From contig DFOA01000053.1 of the NCBI GenBank assembly GCA_002381185.1, positions 14,740 through 78,739 on the forward strand: a stretch of 64,000 nucleotides of DNA, given 5' to 3'. A program made the position numbers and the translations under genes. A model generated the notes under the pieces. The model saw nothing but the letters and a program-made list of their open reading frames with translations, had not been told where the DNA came from and did no database searches. Origin of the DNA: Firmicutes bacterium UBA3553. Lineage in GTDB: Bacteria; Bacillota; Clostridia; Tissierellales; Sedimentibacteraceae. Numbering within the stretch: the stretch's first letter is position 1; every line of letters begins with the position of its first letter. Shown one piece after another: positions 43,950-52,521 of this stretch.

Positions 43950-44211
43950 AGCGAATAAATTTATACAGGAATAAACCCTCCATATGTTCCCATGAACTGT
44001 ACCGAGGGTTTATTTCAATTTGCCGCTTTATACGCAATCTAAGCTGCTTACCGGCTATAATGATGCCTTCTGTAATCATCAGAGCGATATAAGTCTCTCC
44101 CTCCTCGTTGCCTGGTTTCGTATCATGCGAATGTGGCAGGCGATAGACGATCGAATTCTCGCGGGTATAATATACAGGATTCGGGAACTCGCGAATCACA
44201 GGATTTAACAC
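43950..44211 (-). pseudogene. Unrecognised minus-strand frame beside the response regulator
   Basis: A frame beginning near 44211 (GTG overlapping the regulator's stop) reads NPVIREFPNPVYYTRE, then RLPHSHDTKPG, then EGETYIALMITEGIIIAG. Codon use is richer in CGC and GAG than in neighbours. It crosses the hairpin above and has an internal stop in the copy at 25.4 kb, so it may be a foreign relic. No family recognised. Confidence 0.3.
43970..44020 (+). terminator. Terminator-like hairpin after the methyltransferase
   Basis: AATAAACCCTC (43970-43980) pairs with GAGGGTTTATT (44004-44014), then TCAATTT. The relic copy at 25388-25432 keeps the stem as AATAAACTCTC with GAGAGTTTATT: a C-G pair has become T-A on both sides, which supports selection on the structure. 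Confidence 0.7.
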
Positions 44212-45335
44212 CTAACAGATAAGTTTTCATGCATTTCCTTTGTCCTATTACTCAGCTCTACACCTAATTCATCTTTAAAGCTATTGTATAAATCCTTATA
44301 ATGTTCTTTAAAGCTGTCGTAATCTTTAATACTTGCATAGACATTAAGTAATTTTCTATGGATTTCCTCATCATAGGGTTCTTTTTCAAGAATTAATTTT
44401 AAATAAAGAATTCCTCTTGTATACTTTCCCTCTGATACATAAAATTCAGATATATCTGTAAGCATACTCACGTATTTCTCATTAATTCGCACCTGTTCAT
44501 TTACGGCCCAACAGTAATCATTTTCTTCTAAATACTCCGCTCTGTATAATCGTACCGCTCTTTCAAATATTTCTATGTTTTTACTGTTTACCGTACTGCT
44601 AAATACCTTTTCCAATTCTTCAACATCGCAAAAAATTGCACCTATATCAAATTTATACATTTCATTTGAATATACAATTGTATGATCCAGATTAATAGTT
44701 TTTAATCCGCTTCTCACATAATAAATATTGGTATGTAAAAGCTTTATTGCATGTTCTTCTTCTTTATTATTCCAAAGCTCTTCTATTATTTTAGATTTGT
44801 GTATGAATTTTCCTCTATGATGAATAAGATATGCTGCAAGCTCCTTTGCTTTAGAGGTCCGCCATTTTATACATTGTTGACCTCTTCTTATTTCAAAATT
44901 TCCAAAGCATAGAATTTTATTTTCTTCCTCTGATTTATTAAATTTAAAGTTATTTTTATGTTTTTTTATAACCTTTTCCATTGTTTTATCAAGTCTTCGT
45001 TTCATTATAGGCTTCATAACATAGTCTGTTGCATTTACTTCAAATGCGTCTAGAGCGTAATTATTGTAGGCTGTTATAAAAACAATTTGTATATCAGGAT
45101 CTATTTCTGATATTTTTTCGGCTGCTACAATACCTTTCATCTTTGGCATTTCAATATCTAATAATATCAAATGTACTTCTTCATTTTTTATTTCTTCGAA
45201 AGCATCAAACACATCTGTATATGCGCCTATGACTTCAATCTCATCGTAATCCCTGAGAAAACGCTCTAAATTATTTAATGCCGGCCGCTCGTCATCAATA
45301 AGTATGGTTCTGATCAAAGGCTCCACCTCCATCAA
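44205..45335 (-). CDS. SARP-like response regulator (receiver + wHTH + bacterial transcriptional activator domain)
   Basis: 376 residues; receiver (about 8-130) with LIDDERPAL, phospho-acceptor in LILLDIEMPKMKG, and K in VMKPIMKR; winged helix (about 145-235); C-terminal BTAD tetratricopeptide-like domain (about 240-370). The gene overlaps the kinase gene by about 40 nt. A TTG six codons in (GGAGGTGG before it) could be the true start. It likely controls genes outside or inside the neighbouring surface-protein region. Confidence 0.9.
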   Translation of the reverse strand: MMEVEPLIRTILIDDERPALNNLERFLRDYDEIEVIGAYTDVFDAFEEIKNEEVHLILLDIEMPKMKGIVAAEKISEIDPDIQIVFITAYNNYALDAFEVNATDYVMKPIMKRRLDKTMEKVIKKHKNNFKFNKSEEENKILCFGNFEIRRGQQCIKWRTSKAKELAAYLIHHRGKFIHKSKIIEELWNNKEEEHAIKLLHTNIYYVRSGLKTINLDHTIVYSNEMYKFDIGAIFCDVEELEKVFSSTVNSKNIEIFERAVRLYRAEYLEENDYCWAVNEQVRINEKYVSMLTDISEFYVSEGKYTRGILYLKLILEKEPYDEEIHRKLLNVYASIKDYDSFKEHYKDLYNSFKDELGVELSNRTKEMHENLSVRC

Positions 45336-48300
45336 TTGGAATCCTTATATAAACCTTAGTACCTTTTTCAGCTTCACTTTCAATCTTAAGACCGTATCCG
45401 TAAATACGTTTCAATCTCTTATCTACATTTCTGATACCTACACTTCCATTTATAGACTTTTCACTCAAAATGTTCTTAAGCTTTTCCTTTGTCATACCAA
45501 CTCCATCATCTTCTACCTTTATGATGATAAATTCATGTTCTTGTTTAATAGAAATATTTATATTTCCACCGTTTTCTTTTTTTAATATGCCATGCTTTAC
45601 CGCATTTTCTACAATTGGCTGCAATATCAGCGTAGGAATCATAAAACTTATATCATCAATGGTATATTGACAGTTTATTTTTTCCTCAAATCTGGCTTTT
45701 TCAATAACCAGATAGGATTGTACAAAATCTATTTCTTTTTCAATATGCACAAACCTGTCCATATTGCTGAAATCAAAGCTGCTTCTTAAATAGTTGCTTA
45801 ATTCAGTAATTAATTCTGCTGCTTTTTCAGGGTCTGTCCAACAAAATGATACAATTGTATTTAATGCGTTGTATAGGAAATGAGGCTTTATTTGAGCCTG
45901 TAAAAATGCCATTTCTGCATTAATTCCATTCTGAACGGACCTTTTTAGCTTAATAAGTGTTTTGACACGGGCTTTTAATTCATCCATTTCAAAAGGCTTT
46001 GATAAAAAATCATTGGCGCCTGATTCAAATCCTGTCAAAATCGCCTCAGGATTATTCTGTGCAGTAAGCATAATTACGGGCAAATCATAAATAGAATATT
46101 GCTCCCGAATTCTTCTGCATGCCTCATATCCTGACATTTGAGGCATCATAGTATCCATAATTACAAGGTCTATTTCCTTATTTCTTGAAACAATGTCCAA
46201 TGATTGTATCGCACTTGTAGCTGCAATAATAGTATGTTTTTCGTCAGAAAGTATGTTAGTAAGCGATTGTAAATTTATATAATCATCATCCACTATTAAT
46301 ACTGTAAATTCTTTAGCTGGCTCAATGGATACTGCCATTTCAAAAAACAAATTATGTGAATTTTCTTCCTCCAAAGTGTCGTTACCGCCTGGAGCAACAG
46401 CTTCTCGTTTGTTGGTGCTGATGGGCAAAGTAAATACAAATTTTGACCATCTTCCCACCTCGGATAATGCCCATATTTTACCGCCCTGCATTTCTACAAG
46501 CTGTTTTGCAATACCGAGGCCAAGTCCGTTACCTCCATAGGAGTTAGATAAATATTCATGATTATGTTCAAAGGATTTGAAAATATCCTTCAACTTTTCT
46601 TCCGGTATACCAATCCCGGTATCTTCTATGCTTATTTCTGCCATGTTGTTGTTTTCCGCAGCTGAAATGATTATCTTTCCCTTATCCGTAAATTTAATTG
46701 CATTTCCTAATAAGTTATATATAATTTGTATAATCCTGTCCTCATCTCCATCAACAAATGGGAAATCCTTTGGTATGTTATTTATTAACAACACTTCTTT
46801 ATTTATAATAAGGTATCTCTGTACCGTTACTACTTTTTGCACCACTTGATGTAAATCTATATAGCCCCTGTTAAGCTTAATATCTCCGTGCTTTAGCTTT
46901 GAATAGTCCAATATGACATTTACTATATTAGCAAGTCTCTTGCCACTTGATATGACTAAAAGCAAATTTTCTTTTTGTTTTTGCTTGATATTCCCTTCTG
47001 TTTCCATGCCCCTTAAAACTGATTCTGTAATACTGACCATGCCGTGTAGAGGCGTTCTCAATTCATGGGATGCATTTACAAGAAATTCATCCTTAAGCTT
47101 GTTTAATGAAATCATCTTCTGAGATAATTCCTCCACCTCATCAAATGTCTTCGAGTATCTTGCCGCCAAAATATATGCCTGAATAAACAGCATAATAAAT
47201 GTTGTGAATCCTATCAATCCTCCCGGCTCACTTTCAATTATATTTGAATAATACAGAGCATCATGAATATAGGTTGCGGAAAAAAGTACGATTCCTAGAA
47301 ATAGTAAGGTTGCCCCTTGTTTTTTTCTGTATAATGCCTTAAGAATAGCGCTAACAATTTTATAGCATATAATTCCGAAAAATATTTCAATAAAGAATAT
47401 GTACTTCGTGTAAATATATATGGGAGCAGCACCTATGAAAACGCCGATTAATAAAGATATACCGACAAGAATCCTGGTAGACTTAATTGAAGATTCTTCA
47501 GGATATACGTTGTTTACAAAAATAAGCCATACAATTGCTCCCCAATAAACTGTCATATATTCAATAAATATGAGAACCTCGAAGCTTATATTTGGTATTA
47601 ACGCTGTGATAAAATACTCTCCGGTAAAAAGAATTCTTACAGACATTACAATTAATGCCATAATGAAATATAAGACCGATTTATTCCTTCTTTGCAGCCA
47701 GTATATAGCTATATGGTAAATAATCATGCTGCATATGGCACCAAGGAGAAGCATTTCTTTTCTTGCCGAATTCTCTTTCGTTGTTTTTATTTGCTCGAAA
47801 GAACCAAATTCTATAGAATGCCAAAACCCGCCTCTTGCATAGGTATAATTTGATACCTGCAGTATGACCTCAAACTCATTAGAATTATTTGCAAAATGAG
47901 CTATTTGCGGTTTATATTCCGGGAGGTCGGTTTTCTCATCGTCTCCCACAATCCCGCTTACCGCAATGGTTTTTCCGTTAATCATCAGCTTATATGCGGT
48001 AGACTCGGTCAATACTTTAATTCCTTTTAAATCATCTGTATTATTTGTTTTTACCTTCAGGCGATATGTGGCATGTCCCTTTCCTGGAAGCTCCCTTCCA
48101 TCTATCTCATATTTATTCCATGTGCTGGGTACAGAAAAGTATCCATCAGGCCTATATTCTTTATTCCCTCCATAAAAATCATCGTAGTCGAGTAATTGAT
48201 TCCAATAAAATTCCCACTCTCCGTCTAAATTCAGAGTACCCTTTCCTTTAAAGTTCCACGCTGTAAGATCCAATACTCCTTTTTCCGCCTTAAATACCTC

Positions 48301-48387
48301 TTCAGTCTTGGTTCTACGAAAAAGTATGACAATCAATATTAATATGAGTAAAAGAATGATATACTTTTTCTCTATAAAAGATTTCAT
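45295..48387 (-). CDS. Hybrid sensor kinase with 7TMR-DISM sensor and two kinase modules
   Basis: 1030 residues. N-terminal membrane helix (about 8-25), a 7TMR-DISMED2-like extracellular jelly-roll (about 40-190), seven membrane helices (about 205-410), HisKA (VNASHELRTPLHGM) and HATPase (NGLGLGIAKQL), a receiver (VLIVDDDYINLQS; VIMDTMMPQMSG; FLSKPFEMDEL), then a LytS-type kinase module (AQIKPHFLYNALNTI) with its own HATPase (QPIVENAVKHGIL). Two complete kinase ends in one chain are uncommon. Its partner is the SARP-like regulator that overlaps its end. Confidence 0.92.
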   Translation of the reverse strand: MKSFIEKKYIILLLILILIVILFRRTKTEEVFKAEKGVLDLTAWNFKGKGTLNLDGEWEFYWNQLLDYDDFYGGNKEYRPDGYFSVPSTWNKYEIDGRELPGKGHATYRLKVKTNNTDDLKGIKVLTESTAYKLMINGKTIAVSGIVGDDEKTDLPEYKPQIAHFANNSNEFEVILQVSNYTYARGGFWHSIEFGSFEQIKTTKENSARKEMLLLGAICSMIIYHIAIYWLQRRNKSVLYFIMALIVMSVRILFTGEYFITALIPNISFEVLIFIEYMTVYWGAIVWLIFVNNVYPEESSIKSTRILVGISLLIGVFIGAAPIYIYTKYIFFIEIFFGIICYKIVSAILKALYRKKQGATLLFLGIVLFSATYIHDALYYSNIIESEPGGLIGFTTFIMLFIQAYILAARYSKTFDEVEELSQKMISLNKLKDEFLVNASHELRTPLHGMVSITESVLRGMETEGNIKQKQKENLLLVISSGKRLANIVNVILDYSKLKHGDIKLNRGYIDLHQVVQKVVTVQRYLIINKEVLLINNIPKDFPFVDGDEDRIIQIIYNLLGNAIKFTDKGKIIISAAENNNMAEISIEDTGIGIPEEKLKDIFKSFEHNHEYLSNSYGGNGLGLGIAKQLVEMQGGKIWALSEVGRWSKFVFTLPISTNKREAVAPGGNDTLEEENSHNLFFEMAVSIEPAKEFTVLIVDDDYINLQSLTNILSDEKHTIIAATSAIQSLDIVSRNKEIDLVIMDTMMPQMSGYEACRRIREQYSIYDLPVIMLTAQNNPEAILTGFESGANDFLSKPFEMDELKARVKTLIKLKRSVQNGINAEMAFLQAQIKPHFLYNALNTIVSFCWTDPEKAAELITELSNYLRSSFDFSNMDRFVHIEKEIDFVQSYLVIEKARFEEKINCQYTIDDISFMIPTLILQPIVENAVKHGILKKENGGNINISIKQEHEFIIIKVEDDGVGMTKEKLKNILSEKSINGSVGIRNVDKRLKRIYGYGLKIESEAEKGTKVYIRIPIDGGGAFDQNHTY

Positions 48388-48487
48388 TCAAACCGCCTTC
48401 GGGTAAATTTTTATAACTGATTTCTGATTCCTTTTATTTTATCAATTCTATTGTGCCTTTACAAGACACCTATGGAAAATATTATAG

Positions 48488-48525
48488 TGAAAGCAGATGA
48501 CAATTGTCTTTGTCCCCTGCTTTCA
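48488..48525. terminator. Possible terminator between the SLH protein and kinase genes
   Basis: TGAAAGCAG (48488-48496) pairs with CTGCTTTCA (48517-48525). The following T-run is weak on the minus strand. Confidence 0.35.
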
Positions 48526-48570
48526 TGTTTATTATTATTTAATTAATAATTTTTTGAACTTTTCTATTTA

Positions 48571-51500
48571 TTATTGATTGATTAAGCCGGCATTTATCAA
48601 TAAGTTTCTGATAGCTGCCGCTGCCTCGGCATAGGTAAATGTACCTTTTGGGTCTATTGTTTCACTTGTTCTGCCATTAAATATATTTGCACTTACAGTT
48701 TTCTTAACAAAATCGTATGCCCAAGATGATATTTGCTCCCTGTCAGCATAGCTTAATATCTTATTATTATCTACTTCTTCTATGGCAACAATGTTCATTG
48801 CTCTTGAATACATAGTCATTGCTTCTTCTCTGCTGATTTCTGCATTCGGTTTGAATGTGCCATCCGTATATCCTCTTATAATATCATACTCTGTAGCAAT
48901 TGTAATAGCATCTGCCAGACCGTTAGACTCTGTAACATCAGTAAACTTCCCTATTTTTGCAACACCTGTCCTATATAAACCAAGAGCTTTTACAATGTAT
49001 TCTGCAAACTCACCTCTTGTAATAAATTCATCAGGTATAAAATCTTCCGGATTCCTGATTACAAGTCTTGAGGCCATATCATTTACATATTCCTTAGACC
49101 AGTGATTTTCTACAGATGCCACTGTAACCGGGTTCCAGATTACGGAGTAGCTGGAGTTAGTTAAAGAGTTCAGTTTTGCATACCATAGTGTATCCTTCTT
49201 GAATACTTCAGTAGGTATATGGGAGAATGTCCCGTCCTGGTTATGGTAAATTCCTGTTGTAATCTTGTTTGGATCAATACCTTCCGGAACTCTCATCACT
49301 CTTGATACATAATCAGAAAATTCTGATACAGTAACTTCCCCTACTGCACCTGAATCTGTTATCGTCTTCGCTATAACTTTGAATGACACAGGAGGCAGTA
49401 CTATTTCATAGCCTTGAAGTTTTCCTTTTTCAATTATTTCTTTTGTCTTTTTTTCATTTATTTTTTCAATTTCTATTTGTATTTCAATTTTTTTGAGCGA
49501 CTCTGATTTTACGCCTAAATTTGATGCTACTTGTTCAATTCCTATTTCTTTTGCCGGAATAACGTAATCTACGTTTTCTGTTTTAATGGAAAGTGAAAAA
49601 TCATTACGCTCCATTTTTTTAATGATATCACCGGTTAAAATACCCTTAACCAACGTGTTATCCTTAGACAATACAGATATTTCAACAAGATTGTTTACTG
49701 TCTTACCTTCATTTTCTTTTAATACTTCATCTATTTTTTGATTCAGAACATCGGAATCTGTCCTAATTTCTACTATTTTTTGTCCATTTTTTTCTGTAAC
49801 GGTTTCTACTCCCGCTTTTTCCTGCTTACCATTAACAATTATACTGGTTTCTTTAAATGAAGAATCCTTAGGTTTAGTTGATCCTCTATCATTTCCATTA
49901 TTCTTACCTTTTAATTCTGCTTCTTTCTGGCTCAGTTTCTGATTAAGTTCCTCTTTTTTTTCTACGCTCATAACTTTTTCAATAATGTCTTTTAAAGCCT
50001 CTTTTTCTTCGGAGCTGAGATTATTGTCTTGCGCTAAATCATTCAGACCCTTTATCACTAATTTTTCATAAGCTTGATCTTTTACGTCATTTTCCTTGTT
50101 TGAGCTATCAATAATATCTTTCATAATTTCCAGCTCTTGAGTTCCGTTGATATCCATGTTAGTTTCTTCATCAAGGAATCTGTCTACCAGCTTTCCTTTT
50201 AGTTCTTCTTTGTCTTTTTCAGTCATGGTACTATTTTTAATTTTTTCATAGATTTCTTGGATATCTTCCAGGTTTTCAGCATTCCTGATTTCTTCCTCGA
50301 TCTCTGCTTTTTCATTTGGTTTACCATCAAGCTTAGATTTTGCTATGGCTTTCTTATTTTCATCTGTGATATCTTCAATAACCTCATCTAAAGCAGCTTT
50401 ATCCTCTTCAGTTAAGTTTTCTTCTCCGATATCGTCTATTGCTTTATCAACTATGCGCAGGCGTATGTCATCCTTTTCATCTTCGTCTTTGTCGGATTCA
50501 TTTATCAGATCCTTGAGCACAACAATATCTTCATCCGTTTCAATAGTAATATCCTTTGTTGGCGGAAAACCACATACCACATCTATAATAATACTCTTAA
50601 ATTCTTCTTTTTTCTCTTCTTTTATTTCTTCTTTATCTATCTTTTCCTTTAATTTTCTGACGTCATCCATATCCTCCAGGTCTTCTATATCTTTTTCAAT
50701 ATCTGCAATAATAATTTCACCCTGGACTTCATCGAAATCTCGCTCATCTAAGCTGGTATAGTAAACAAAGGTTTTGCTTTCTTCCGGTGCCAATGGACCT
50801 GAATCCCAAGTCATAGTAATGGCAGTATCATCTATTATTTCAGCACCTTTAGGAGAGGGTGCATCATAGGACTCAGGCACATATGGATCTGTATTTTTAA
50901 AACCAAATATAGATGCTACTGCAGAAGAATTGTTTGAATAAAAGAAAATAGGCGCCCTGGTACCAAAAGCTTTGTATAGAGGGTCGTTGTCGTCGTAGGT
51001 TTCTGCTTTTACAACTGCCTTATTGTCTTCTTCTATGGTGTGAGTTACAATATTACTTGTCTCGTATGGACCACCTCTAAATTGAGTATTATCCGGGTCA
51101 AAGCTTCTCATATATCTGGCACCATCAAAGGCTTCACCACTGATATTTTTTAAAGTTACTTCATTTCTATAAAACTTATCATTTGCTTTAAAGCTAATGA
51201 TTTGAGTAATCTCCATTTTTCCATCCCACGTAGAAATAACCTCAGCTTTTAGTAAGTCTTCTTTAATATCAGATTGGTTTGTTATAGTAGTGGGCATGTT
51301 CTTACTATTCATTTGAGCACTATTGGTGTTATCAAATGTCTTTTCACCTATTTTATAACCCACTACAAAACGCTCTTCAGGAGTTCCGGGCAAGTAATAA
51401 TCTATAGGAAGGTCTCTGCCGTTATTATAGCCATCATGATCGGCACTCATACCGATGTTATTTGATCCCCAAGCACCCACTTCTCCTCCAAAGGTTCCAC

Positions 51501-52104
51501 GGAAGTTATCAGGCTTATTCCCCAAGGTACCAAAATCTCCCCAATTGCTAATACCGAGCTCAATAAAGTTACCGCCTAAGAATAGTTCTGTTCCGTTCTC
51601 TCCACCAAAAACCGCTCTTGGACCACTATGAAATGTTTGAGTTTTCTGTTCCTTCATGATATAGACACTCTTATTTCCTGCTAAATCCTGCACAATTACA
51701 TTAAAATAGTAAGTAGTATCTGGGGTTAAATCTGTTACTACCGTTGCCATTACTGCTGTGCCTGTTATAGCTGTACCTGTTACACTATAAGCTATTGTCC
51801 CATTATTCTCCGCATCGGTAACAGTTCCGATATTGTATTCTTTTGAGAAAATGACATTGTATTGCAAATGAGCCGCGTCCGTCACAGCATCGCTTGCTGG
51901 TTCCCATGATAATTTGACACTATTATGTGTGACATTGCTTGTTGTAATGACTTTTTTAGCTACAACAGGAGGTACATTATCCTCGCTGTAAGAAGCTGCT
52001 ATGACTGAATCTTCTATGTCAGCATGCCCATAGATAGGCGTAAACACTTCTAAAGTTAAGATTACTGCCATTATAATAGAAATTACTCTAAATTTTCTTT
52101 TCAA
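48571..52104 (-). CDS. Large SLH-domain surface protein
   Basis: 1177 residues from the TTG at 52104, which has AAAGGA 8 nt upstream; an ATG at 52113 is directly on that site and unlikely. Signal peptide (RVISIIMAVILTLEVFTPIYG), fibronectin type III domain (about 60-160, VKLSWEPASDAVTDAA ... LTPDTTYYFNVIVQD), a beta-rich domain (about 165-460), three or four 60-residue acidic helical repeats (about 465-770, e.g. NLTEEDKAALDEVIEDI and NLSSEEKEALKDIIEKV), a beta domain (about 800-960) and three SLH domains (about 1000-1177). It should attach to the cell wall polymer and display a long stalk. Confidence 0.9.
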   Translation of the reverse strand: MKRKFRVISIIMAVILTLEVFTPIYGHADIEDSVIAASYSEDNVPPVVAKKVITTSNVTHNSVKLSWEPASDAVTDAAHLQYNVIFSKEYNIGTVTDAENNGTIAYSVTGTAITGTAVMATVVTDLTPDTTYYFNVIVQDLAGNKSVYIMKEQKTQTFHSGPRAVFGGENGTELFLGGNFIELGISNWGDFGTLGNKPDNFRGTFGGEVGAWGSNNIGMSADHDGYNNGRDLPIDYYLPGTPEERFVVGYKIGEKTFDNTNSAQMNSKNMPTTITNQSDIKEDLLKAEVISTWDGKMEITQIISFKANDKFYRNEVTLKNISGEAFDGARYMRSFDPDNTQFRGGPYETSNIVTHTIEEDNKAVVKAETYDDNDPLYKAFGTRAPIFFYSNNSSAVASIFGFKNTDPYVPESYDAPSPKGAEIIDDTAITMTWDSGPLAPEESKTFVYYTSLDERDFDEVQGEIIIADIEKDIEDLEDMDDVRKLKEKIDKEEIKEEKKEEFKSIIIDVVCGFPPTKDITIETDEDIVVLKDLINESDKDEDEKDDIRLRIVDKAIDDIGEENLTEEDKAALDEVIEDITDENKKAIAKSKLDGKPNEKAEIEEEIRNAENLEDIQEIYEKIKNSTMTEKDKEELKGKLVDRFLDEETNMDINGTQELEIMKDIIDSSNKENDVKDQAYEKLVIKGLNDLAQDNNLSSEEKEALKDIIEKVMSVEKKEELNQKLSQKEAELKGKNNGNDRGSTKPKDSSFKETSIIVNGKQEKAGVETVTEKNGQKIVEIRTDSDVLNQKIDEVLKENEGKTVNNLVEISVLSKDNTLVKGILTGDIIKKMERNDFSLSIKTENVDYVIPAKEIGIEQVASNLGVKSESLKKIEIQIEIEKINEKKTKEIIEKGKLQGYEIVLPPVSFKVIAKTITDSGAVGEVTVSEFSDYVSRVMRVPEGIDPNKITTGIYHNQDGTFSHIPTEVFKKDTLWYAKLNSLTNSSYSVIWNPVTVASVENHWSKEYVNDMASRLVIRNPEDFIPDEFITRGEFAEYIVKALGLYRTGVAKIGKFTDVTESNGLADAITIATEYDIIRGYTDGTFKPNAEISREEAMTMYSRAMNIVAIEEVDNNKILSYADREQISSWAYDFVKKTVSANIFNGRTSETIDPKGTFTYAEAAAAIRNLLINAGLINQ

Positions 52105-52341
52105 AAGTATCATCCTTTCATTTTTATTTTTTCTACTTTTTTCGTCATAATTATCTATATTTAGATAAAGCATTTTATCACTTCATTCTCAACAATTTCT
52201 CAACAATCTCCATTAAGAGCCTTCAAAGTGTTCATTTTATCCGCTTGAACTGTCAGTTCTAGCTCCAAGTCTGTCCAATCTTTGCGGCTGCACTGTTCAG
52301 TTTATAGCGCCATATTAATCCAAATTTAATTTTAGCAACAT

Positions 52342-52384
52342 AAAAAAAGAGCTGTGTTTCCGATGATTTAAAAAACACAACTCT
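52342..52384 (-). terminator. Terminator of the sensor kinase gene 52522-54123
   Basis: Minus strand: AGAGTTGTGTTT (52384-52373) pairs with AAACACAGCTCT (52359-52348) and is followed by TTTTTTTATG. The remaining stretch 52105-52521 holds no gene I recognise; it should contain the promoter of the SLH protein. Confidence 0.8.
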
Positions 52385-52521
52385 AAAGTTTTTACTTGAT
52401 GCTAAAATTATTCAATTATTTCATCTTTATATAAAAACAAAACATCGGAATTGCCCATATTTGCACCTCTCTATCCATCAAATAACCTAATATTACTTCT
52501 TCATGGAATTTATGCAACCAG

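Noticed and set aside
43960..44050. Interpretation of the shared 44.0/25.4 kb hairpin as a mobile element end
   Set aside because: The match is collinear with gene ends upstream in both places, so block duplication explains it without a mobile element.
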